From assembly GCA_025201365.1 (NCBI GenBank), contig JAIXMF010000008.1, positions 372,001 through 436,000 of the forward strand: a stretch of DNA of 64,000 nt, given 5' to 3'. The notes under the pieces are model-generated. The model searched no databases, was not told the DNA's origin, and saw only the letters and a list, made by a program, of their open reading frames with translations. Source of the DNA: Syncephalis plumigaleata. Lineage: Eukaryota > Zoopagomycota > Zoopagomycetes > Zoopagales > Piptocephalidaceae. The position numbers and the translations under genes are program-made. Positions within the stretch are counted from its first letter, which is position 1, and every line of letters begins with the position of its first letter. Positions 19,411 through 28,115 of the stretch are shown here, one piece after another.

Positions 19411-20664
19411 ATGAAGTTCTCTACCATCATCGCTATTGCCGTCGCCGTTGTCGCTGTCGCCAGTCTGGTCGCCGTTGAAGCTAGTCCTGCCCTGGAACGT
19501 CGTAGTATGTCTGGCCGTGATCCTATCAATTGATGTACTAATCGTAGTCTATTGTTTCATTGCCCACCGATGATTAGCGATAGCTCGTAAGTTCATGTAT
19601 ATTAAATGGTTATTTTGACATGCTAATCACATTACAATGTTTATTCCACATATTAATTTGTTAGCTGAATGGGGTAAGCTAGTTTATTGACCATGACAAG
19701 TGCTATGCTAATAGTAATATAAATTAAAATCATGTGTGATTACCATTTCAAGGACCTGTAAGTTATCATTCTGACTATGATGTACGAATACTAACTACGA
19801 CATGGTTCGCCATTCTTGTATGCTTGTGGATAACAGCCTGTAAGCTAGTATCCTGATTGTAATGCACAATGTATTAAGAACTATGATATGATACATGATC
19901 CACGTATGTTTGTATACTAGCCTGTAAGTTATCATTCTGATTGTAATGAATGGCGTACTAACTCTGCTATGACACATGATCCACATACATTTTGTATGAC
20001 AGCCTGTAAGTTATCATTCCAGTTATAAACTATGCTGTGCTAATTACGATTTGGCACACGATCCACGTATGCTTGTGCATAACAGATGGTAAGTAATCAG
20101 AATGATTGCAATGAATGATATGCTAATCGCGCTATGGCATACGACCCATTTATGTTTGCGTATGATAGATGGTAAGTTAATATTTCTGGCTGCAAGGAAC
20201 CGGGCACTGATCGCAATATGGCACACAATCTATACATTATTGTATGATAGTGGGTAAGTTATCATTCTGACTACAATGAATGGGTACTAACTATTACATG
20301 GCACACGATTCACATACGCTCCTGTATAATAGAACGTAAGTTACCATTCTAATTGTAATGATCGAGATACTAATTACGATATATCACACAAACCATGGAT
20401 GTTCCTGTATAATAGAAAGTAAGTAATCATTCTGACTACAATGAATGAGATACTAATCACAACGTGGCACACGATCCATCTGCCTGTTTACGCTAGCCTG
20501 TACGTTACCATTCTAATTGTAATGAACGGGTACTAACTATTACATGGCACACGATCCACGTATTTTCTTGTATAACAGCTTGTAAGTAATCATCCCAATC
20601 GTCATCTACGCTACACTAATCACAATACAATCTATATTAATTGATTGAATAGCCACGAGATTAA
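19411..20664 (+). CDS. Secreted 50-residue peptide precursor encoded by one-codon micro-exons
   Basis: I recognise no family. Exon 1 (19411-19504) encodes a signal peptide (MKFSTIIAIAVAVVAVASLV, then AVEA) and SPALERR, a short propeptide ending in an Arg-Arg Kex2-type site. Then follow exons of 3, 9, 5 and ten times 3 nt: 19584-19586, 19665-19673, 19753-19757, 19837-19839, 19921-19923, 20003-20005, 20086-20088, 20169-20171, 20251-20253, 20333-20335, 20416-20418, 20497-20499 and 20579-20581. The last coding exon is 20653-20664 with a TAA stop. Each lies between an AG acceptor and a GTAAGT, GTAAGC or GTACGT donor. Introns are 71-81 nt, mostly 79-80, and most carry a TACTAAC or CTAAT branch point. 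Phases close exactly on the stop (153 nt). The predicted mature peptide is TPEWGPPPPMMWNKPLPRD. Splicing is inferred, not observed; leaving out exon 20653-20667 would open a longer tail to 20898. Confidence 0.68.
19505..20652 (+). repeat. Tandem array of 14 duplicated introns, period about 82 bp
   Basis: From 19758 to 20578 the units share, in order, GTAAGTTATCATTCTGA, ATTGTAATGAATG, TACTAACTA, ATGGCACACGATCCACGTAT and TGTATAACAG, with substitutions and 1-2 base indels. Units before and after this core keep the splice signals but are more diverged. Splice sites and branch point are better kept than much of the filler, as expected if each unit works as an intron. A plain satellite would show no such bias. 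The 3 nt between units differ (CCT, ATG, TGG, AAC, AAA, CTT), so the codon is the variable part. Confidence 0.85.
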
Positions 20665-20916
20665 GCAGTAAGTAATAATCCACATGCTAATCATACTCAT
20701 ACTAATCCATTATGATTACAGGACAAGACAAGGGCATCATCAAGTAGATATTATAGGTATTCAAGTCAAGAATGGATTGGTGCAAGTCCCTCATTTAGTG
20801 TCCATGCCATTCAAGTCATTATTCCTTGGACCAAGAAATATATCTACAAGTCCCTTTGGTCTATTCATCCATGGTCCTATTACATAAATATCAACTAATG
20901 GCTGGTTCATTGATTG

Positions 20917-20922
20917 AATAAA
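20917..20922 (+). terminator. Likely polyadenylation signal of the micro-exon gene
   Basis: AATAAA follows the last predicted splice acceptor (AG at 20720-20721) by about 195 bp and precedes the TATGTAATG stretch. It would close a primary transcript of about 1.6 kb, most of it intron. Confidence 0.5.
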
Positions 20923-20940
20923 TATGTAATGCTATAGGGC

Positions 20941-23050
20941 ATTCTTCTACTCTATTCATCGTCCGATTCTTTCTTCTACTCCAGCTATGCTCATTACTTA
21001 TCGTGTGACATAAATGAGCATTGTATATCGAGTGAGGTCATCGAGCATTGCTTACACGACTGCTATTTCATCACATATGTCAGTACCCTTAGAACTATGC
21101 TTCCTACATATTGTCATTACACTTGGATTACAACATGTCATAACTATATCTAGTGTTGCTGTAATGCTAGGGACAAAGACAACGTCTACGTTTCTATACT
21201 TTAATGCTTAAACGATACAACAGCATGGAAGGGAGTGATGACAACAGCGATCAATGGGAGTGGTGAAACCACGATTCGATACACATACAAGTGATTACGG
21301 AGGACGTAGTCAAATGTGAAATAAGGGAAGAGAGAGAAAGAGAGAGAGGTAATTGCAACGGATACGTATTCTTCAATGACACATCGTGACACCATTAACA
21401 ATTGGATCTAGACATTCTGCTGCACGTCGCATGCATCTACCGCATTGATATACACTAGTGTTTGAATGATTGTATAGGCACAACTAATCAGCATTATTGA
21501 TAGCAGTTTATTCATTATGTACAAGTACACGTATACACTAGCATCAACATCAATCCTTAATCATCATTGTATTGACTGATGATATACGAGGATTGGACAA
21601 GTATGAATGGTCAATCGGTCTATTGATTAATTCGTACTAACTAATGCCATTTACGATAGATGGTGCTCAAAGTGCAAATAGCAGCACTGATCCACATACA
21701 ATTGTTATGCTGGAATGAGATGATAAGGAACAGGATAAGCAATTGCAACGTAGCATATGTATGCTGTATACTAACAAGTCATTCTAGATGATTTATACCT
21801 TGATCAACATTCCGTTACGCTAGCATACGCTATTGGCAAGCTAGGAAAGGCAGTCAAGCCGTTGAATTCTGCTTAATACATGGAATATTCGTTGATCAAT
21901 AGGAATAAAGCTTACTTTTGCCCTTCTATTCTTACATTGTTGAACATGCATACACTAGAATGACAATGTCAAACGTATGTCATTTGATTTACATGTAGTC
22001 AACGTATATGTGTGTGAGGGAAGGATACTTGAGCAATGATCATATGAATTGGATGAATGTCGTATCGCATTATAGATATCATTGAGTATGTTCATGCTTT
22101 ATTGACACGTCCATATGATTGTGGGATCATTCGATGACATATCATGATGCATTATCTCACTTATTTCCCCTGCTAATCTAAGCTGTCTTGATAGCTTTCT
22201 ATCATTGCACGTATTCTTGCTACTGATCCCGTTTCTGTAAGATGAGCATCATCTTATTATTATCTCGTATGGATTATACGGTTCAATCGAATATAAATAA
22301 AATTATTCTATTGATAACATTATGAAGCTCTATGTGTACCATTAGGTTCATATAGAGTAGCACAAGTACCTCTCTCTATAGGTGGTATACTATCGTACTA
22401 TCCTGATTGGATGGCTAGCATTTTTTATTACGAACTTGGTCAGTGTACATAATAAATGTAGCATACGTATTTCCTCGCAACAATCAATACAAATAACATA
22501 CGTGAATGTTTGATTAGTAATATATTATTTTGACAATAAACATAGTGATATTGAATTTAGTATAGAATATCTGTTGACGTTACATCGTGATCGTCAATTG
22601 CAATGGCTACAAGGCTTCATTTGACGCGACAATACGAAGAGATATGTACGTTCCAGTCGGATAAACGGAATGCATGATTCCAGTCGGATAAATGTGATCT
22701 AAACTCCGTCCTTAGCCGTTCAAATCGTAACGCGTGACCCAAAATTAGGAAGTCACTACTACCATCATCAGCATCATTGTTTATGCGTAAGCTTACTACT
22801 CGTTTCTTATTAGTCATATTTTATCTGATATGCCAGCAATGTATATACGCTGTAGCACATAGAATGCAGCTCAACAAGAATAGGTGGAATTATTGATAAA
22901 GCAAAAAAACATCGAATAATACTGTGTCATGCACAGCTAAAGCATGCTGGGCCAACTCGAAAGAGCACATGGTTTATTATTCTACGTTACGGTGATAGTA
23001 ACGATGTCAATACCAGTATGAATGATGTTAAAAGAATGACCATACATTGC
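20941..23050. other. Intergenic between the micro-exon gene and the UGT gene
   Basis: An AT-rich stretch of 2.1 kb. It holds copy 2 of the dispersed repeat (22039-22153), a short tandem pair TTCCAGTCGGATAAA at about 22650 and 22679, and the upstream region of the UGT gene. Open frames at 21014-21211, 21201-21401 and 22617-22817 lack any family trait. I searched it for further one-codon exon cassettes by their donor and branch words and saw none. Confidence 0.5.
22039..22153 (+). repeat. Roughly 105-bp dispersed repeat, copy 2
   Basis: It matches 17871-17972 in direct orientation (ATCATATGAATTGGATGAAT to CATATCATGATGCATT) and is 13 or so bases longer in the middle. Confidence 0.75.
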
Positions 23051-23057
23051 TATAAAT
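23051..23057 (+). promoter_or_regulatory. TATA box of the UDP-glycosyltransferase gene
   Basis: TATAAAT lies 112 bp before the ATG at 23163. It argues against an upstream in-frame ATG at 23064, which is only 7 bases past the box and would precede the transcription start. Confidence 0.65.
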
Positions 23058-23162
23058 AAGCAATTGCTAACGATACGTAACATAGTCGTATGTATTATTA
23101 TTCTGCACTCTCATCATTGTTTCTACTATTACTACTACTACTACCATCATTACTACTACACG

Positions 23163-24848
23163 ATGTTTTCTAAAAGGATATTGGCCATCCTTCTACTTGG
23201 TACGACAATATCTCAAGGTTCATTAGGTGCCGCTAGAAAGCAAGCTCAAGGCATACTCGACAAACGCGTCAATGATGGTCAACCATTAAATGTTTTCATT
23301 AGTACCACGATGGGTACATGGTCGCATGCCTCGCCGCAACTCGTATTGTCCGATGTATTGGTGGAGCGCGGCCATAAAGTTGCGTTTGCCAGTTACAATA
23401 CCTCACTAGATGCCTGGCTTAAGGACTACCCACACGTACAACCAGTGGATATGGGCACTAACCCGATGCTTAAACACATTGCCATGAGAAGTGCCCATAG
23501 AGTGGTATCCGCCGATCAAGCTGTAGATTTCATGGAGATGGAACGACTTCTTCATAACATCTTTGGACATAGTTATCGCGATACTTACACATTCTATCGT
23601 AATCACTTCACGAATCATCCGGTAGATGTGGTCATTTGCGATTTCTTCAATCCTTCCTGCCATGATGCCGCCTATGAGTTTGGCTTACCCTTTGTGGTCA
23701 CCATGCACATGCTAGGCTTACTCAGTCAGGAGCGTCCGCCTTACATCACAAATTCATTCGCTGGATTGCCGCCCACCCATGAGACTGCCAGTTTTTTCGA
23801 ACGTTTCTACGATGCTATTGTTCTGCCATTGCGACAACGCCTTTTCTTTAGTGATACTTATAGTGTGCGTCAAGCTGCCATGAAAGAATTAGGCATCGAG
23901 TCATATGGTCCATTCGGTGAACGTTGGCGACACGGTCTCGTGTTGGTTAATACGTTTTTTGGCCTCGAGTTGCCACAACCGGTGCCGCCTAACACGCACT
24001 TGATTGGCCCGACTATTCCGCACAAGTTCAAGCCGCTACCCGATGATCTACGGGAATTCTTGGATACACACGAGCGTACCGTATACGTTGGATTCGGTAC
24101 GGCAGCCATCTTATCTGGCGAGCGTATCTCGACCATCTTGAGCGCGTTACTCGTCGCACATCGTGACGGTCTGCTCGACGGTGTCATTTGGGGTCTAATG
24201 CAGTCGGCCACTAACGAGAAATCACAACTGCACACGGTTACCGTGGATGGTGTCACGCATAACATTGCTGACATGCGGTCCGGCAAGCATCCGGTGGTGC
24301 GTCTAATGGATAAAGCGCCGCAACGTGCCATCCTAGGCCATTCATCGACCAAGCTATTCATCTCACATTGCGGCGTCAGCTCTCTTTTCGAGACCATGCA
24401 CGCGGGTGTACCAATTATCGGTCTGCCCGCTTTCGGCGATCAGGAGAATAACGCGTTCAAGATGACCGAGATGGGTGCCGCTCTTTGGCTACCAAAGACA
24501 AAGGTAACTCAGGATACGCTTTACGAGAAACTCTCACTATTACTCTCACCAATGTCGGATGTGGCAAAGACGGCTCGTGACACGATGACACGTCTTCAGA
24601 AGATGTTCCACATCGCCAATCGTGATCATACGAAAGCGGCCGATTTTATCGAAATAGCTGCAATCCCTGGTGCAATGAAATCCTATCAAAGTGCCGACAT
24701 GCGTATGCCATGGTGGAAGGCACAAAACTACGATTTGTACGCATTCCTCGTTGCAGTCATTGGCATTGCCACTTTTATTCTTATTTTTATTATTCAATAC
24801 GTTACAACATTGCTACCATTTGGAAAGCGTAAAGAAAAGCAAGCTTAA
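23163..24848 (+). CDS. Membrane-anchored UDP-glycosyltransferase (GT1 / UGT family)
   Basis: Transfers a sugar from a UDP-sugar to a small lipophilic acceptor, probably on the lumenal side of the ER. It is a single exon of 561 codons from MFSKRILAILLLGTT. Residues 1-22 are a signal peptide. The acceptor half starts VFISTTMGTWSHASPQLVLSD. The donor-binding signature near 401-440 reads HCGVSSLFETMHAGVPIIGLPAFGDQENNAF (split here: HCGVSSLFE, then GVPIIGLP, then DQENNA), with Cys in place of the usual second Gly of HGG. A transmembrane helix at about 524-548 (LYAFLVAVIGIATFILIFII) and a basic tail KRKEKQA, like a dilysine retrieval signal, follow. Signal peptide plus C-terminal anchor is the animal UGT layout; fungal sterol UGTs are soluble or peripheral and lack it. 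The acceptor is unknown. Confidence 0.9.
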   Translation: MFSKRILAILLLGTTISQGSLGAARKQAQGILDKRVNDGQPLNVFISTTMGTWSHASPQLVLSDVLVERGHKVAFASYNTSLDAWLKDYPHVQPVDMGTNPMLKHIAMRSAHRVVSADQAVDFMEMERLLHNIFGHSYRDTYTFYRNHFTNHPVDVVICDFFNPSCHDAAYEFGLPFVVTMHMLGLLSQERPPYITNSFAGLPPTHETASFFERFYDAIVLPLRQRLFFSDTYSVRQAAMKELGIESYGPFGERWRHGLVLVNTFFGLELPQPVPPNTHLIGPTIPHKFKPLPDDLREFLDTHERTVYVGFGTAAILSGERISTILSALLVAHRDGLLDGVIWGLMQSATNEKSQLHTVTVDGVTHNIADMRSGKHPVVRLMDKAPQRAILGHSSTKLFISHCGVSSLFETMHAGVPIIGLPAFGDQENNAFKMTEMGAALWLPKTKVTQDTLYEKLSLLLSPMSDVAKTARDTMTRLQKMFHIANRDHTKAADFIEIAAIPGAMKSYQSADMRMPWWKAQNYDLYAFLVAVIGIATFILIFIIQYVTTLLPFGKRKEKQA

Positions 24849-25434
24849 TCATCTATTAACAAACTAGCATTATAGGATTTATTAATAAATATTGTTTTAT
24901 TTTCTGATATTTGACATGGTTCTACTTGACAGCAATGCTATGATTACTTTCTTATTACAAGTGTTAACGTGTCCATTCTAATAGTTATACCTTTCTCTCT
25001 CTCTTTATTCATTCACTTCGTCAAGTTTTCTCATTCCTCTCATAGCTTTCCCTCTTCGCTTTACTCCGTTCTACTCGTTCCTCCTTCGCATCGACTAGAG
25101 GTCGAATGGCTTTCGTTCTAAAACACTGAAATTATTCTGCTTTTCTTCTTTCCCACGCTTTAAAATGCAGTTTACTCGGCCGTCACTTCCTCAATCGTGA
25201 AATGAGCCCAAATAATCACATTTCGCACTTCGCGGGAGTGCTACTATTGCTCATGCTGGATAATGGTGTATCCATAATCCACTGTTATTGTCATTAAAAC
25301 GATTCTCACTTTACTACATTGTGCCAGCAACATTAGTTAACACTTGTATATATGAGACATGTTCCCTTTAATCATTGTTATTTTATTTCATAGTATGAAT
25401 AAAGCGTTACTTTCATTCTTATTCTTTAACTGTT
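24849..25434. other. Intergenic between convergent UGT and peroxidase genes
   Basis: It contains AATAAATATTG at about 24882, a likely polyadenylation signal for the UGT gene, and on the other strand the 3' untranslated part of the peroxidase gene. A TC-rich stretch lies at about 24990-25090. No gene seen. Confidence 0.5.
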
Positions 25435-26793
25435 CTATTCATTCAATGGTTTAAAGTAGTAAGTCTTGGTATCGGGCGGGAATTCAACACCGAGTTCCTC
25501 TAGTTTCTGGAATGCCTTTGCAAAGTCGTCAAAGAATCGTTTCTCGTCTTTAGCGTAGATTTGTGCCCATTTAACAAATTCCTTATCTGTACGGATGGCC
25601 ATATCCGTGGGCAGCATCATTAGTTGACCGGTGGCTTTGTCGACGAATTGAGAGGGTCCGCCCCACTTCTTCTCTACCCAATCTTGCTCTAGTAGCACTT
25701 CGAAGAAGTCATTAGTGAATACGGTAGGTGAGAATGTCCATGGACCTATTATTATTATATGTGTTAGTATTAGTAGATGTGTATAATTATTGAGTAGGCA
25801 TTTATTTTTCACTTACCATCGAATCCAGATCGTGTCGTATGACAACGACCAAGTGCATGTGCACCCACAAGTGCAACAATCTCTTGATCGTTGAAACCCA
25901 TACGATAGAATATATCGCGAATATGCTGAGCACCCTTTGAAGCATCAGGTAGACGACCCTCAGGTGGTGTAGCATCCATCGTCTTGTCCGCGCGACCAGG
26001 ACGCCATGGGATTTGTGGGCCGCCCTAATAGTAATACACGTACGCAGATTAGTCATCAAATACAGATATACGCTTGTAATGCATCACAATTTCACTTACC
26101 ATCTCTTGAATAGCGACCACACCACCCAATGACCATAGATCAGCGTAACTGATATCGGGGAAGCGTGTCTTCACTTGCTCGATGTGTTTACGAGCATGCT
26201 CGAGACCGGCATTAGCACCATGTGCCGACTAGTAGTTTATCATTATTGATTAGTATACGATAATGATATGAGTGTCAATGCAACTAACTTACCTCTGCTT
26301 TGTAGCGCATCGTGGCACCGTCGCTACCACCGGTATGTGTTCGTTTGTCATAAGTTCCGGCGGCATGCCATGCCAATCGCAATAGAATGGGGCCATAACT
26401 ACCGTCGTCATAGTCGTTATCCTCGAGTAGTTCCGCAATGGCTTTATAGACAGCGTAATAATCTACATCGCCCCTTTTGCCCTTGATAGCACTCGTGGAA
26501 GGTGGTGAGTTCAAGAAGTAAGCGGCACCAGCACCCGCACCAATAAGTAAGGTTGTATAGAGTAGGAAGCCTGCTTGTCTTGGTGGTGGAATAGGACGAC
26601 CGTGATGGCCACTGGACGCGTAATGACGAATATTTTGTACGGAACGAGCAGTAACACCGAATGTATTAAGTGCACTTGGACGGTAAGTAGTAGCAGCAGT
26701 GGTACGCGTAGTTGCCGAAGAAGTGACTAATGAACGAGTGTTACGTTGCGCAGTGGCAGCAACTGTACGAAGAACCGTACGAGGCGATAGCAT
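25435..26793 (-). CDS. CCP1: Cytochrome c peroxidase, mitochondrial
   Basis: A class I haem peroxidase that reduces hydrogen peroxide with electrons from cytochrome c in the mitochondrial intermembrane space. Four exons: 26293-26793, 26100-26228, 25817-26024 and 25435-25745 (382 codons; phases close). A long Arg/Ser/Thr-rich presequence is followed by a hydrophobic stretch [20 protein letters not shown], the two-part sorting signal expected for the intermembrane space. Catalytic blocks: [13 protein letters not shown] (distal Arg and His), [44 protein letters not shown] (proximal His), and [15 protein letters not shown] carrying the Trp that forms the radical in yeast Ccp1. Ends YYFKPLNE. The match to CCP rather than catalase-peroxidase or ascorbate peroxidase is clear from this Trp loop and the presequence. 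Confidence 0.96.
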
Positions 26794-28115
26794 GTTGGAT
26801 AGTTAGCGATAGAGGGATAGAGAAGAGACGTTTAACGCAATGGTAGAGTATCGACAACGACTATCACAATAATAATAAAGAAAAGAGAGGAGGAGAGGAG
26901 AGGAGAGGAGGGGAGAGCAGAAAGAGCCGAGAGACGAGTATATACGTTGTACGTGTACACAGACAAACAAACAAGATATGCATGTGCGAACAGGCACGAG
27001 CGGCATCCGGCCTTTTATTTATACGCTAGACCACGCGTGTATGTGGTGCGGATGTGTATCTGAGGTTTCGTCATGTGCATGCTGACAAATTCGGCAAACA
27101 ATAAATTCTCAGCCTTTATAATACGGGGTTTTTCCATCCGATTAACACTGTTGCTCTTTATTAATAATAAATTTGCACAATTGTCAACATCGTTATCGCA
27201 TTGCTATTACTAATGAGTAGTTGTCATTGCTCTAGCAGTTGAGGGAGATGTTAATGATCGCGATATCATATATTACAACTAGTGATAATAAATAATAGTT
27301 ATTCCTCATTATTACTTCACATTGCTAGTTAATAAAAACATATTGCTCGCTCTAATGTAATCAATAGCATTGCGTTACAATATACTAATTCATTATTCTA
27401 TTAGATGCACACATCAGAATTGTAAAGATGACATGAATGGTAAAGGAATTAAGTATCGTGTATGGAATCGGGATATGGCAGCATGTCTGAATTCTATTCA
27501 TATTATTCTCAGTCTTCGCAATGGAAACGGTGTTCCAACACAACTACATCAAAGTGCCATTACTTCTAAACATTCAAGAAATGAAGGACAACAAGAAACA
27601 ACTTATCTGTGATGTTTATCGCTATTCACATCTAAATACATATTTACATAACCGTTATTTATTCATAGAAACAAAAGGCCAGCTGTGCTAATTGGTCGGA
27701 CAAGTTCTGTATACACTTAGATTAGATATAGAAGCATAAACTATACAAAATGAAATGCTAGTTTTTACGAGATGTTACCAACTATGTATTAATCTGACTC
27801 ATTATGATGTTGCCTATCCATCTATCGTCATCAAAGAAAAGAAGAACGCATTTACGGCTAATCTCATGGTATAAACGTGTGTGTGTGTGCTGTTATTTGG
27901 AGTTAGTAAAAGTGTAACGCGCCATAATCACCGAATCGTTCACCTTGTTCGCCTACTACCACTACTACCACTACTATTACTAGCACTGACCCTTTCATTA
28001 TTATTGATTGTGCTTGGTAGTTTTCTCTTTTTTCTCTTTTCATCCTATTCCAGTCGATATTGTCTATTCAATCGCGTTATATATATATATTGCTATATAG
28101 TTATACGTCGATAGT
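26794..28115. other. Divergent intergenic region between CCP1 and GCN1
   Basis: It serves as promoter region for both genes. A GGAGAGGAGAGGAGAGGAGG purine run at about 26889-26912 lies about 100 bp upstream of the peroxidase start. A short CTACTACCACTACTACCACT pyrimidine-biased stretch (about 27951-27975) and a TATATATATA tract (28079-28090) lie before GCN1. Frames at 27370-27612 and 27881-28114 show no family trait. Confidence 0.5.

Noticed and set aside
19505-20652. The roughly 82-bp array as a CRISPR or plain satellite
   Set aside because: Units diverge in the filler but keep donor, branch point and acceptor words, and the 3 nt between units differ. There are no identical repeats with unique 30-nt spacers. 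The reading as introns explains the pattern better.
20684-20887. Open frame of 67 codons after the micro-exon array as a separate gene
   Set aside because: Its start lies inside the last predicted intron and it has no family trait. Its downstream part is better read as 3' untranslated sequence or an alternative tail.
23064-23162. Upstream start extending the UGT by 33 codons
   Set aside because: It lies 7 bases after the TATA box and would add a Tyr/His repeat ahead of a clean signal peptide; 23163 is the likely start.
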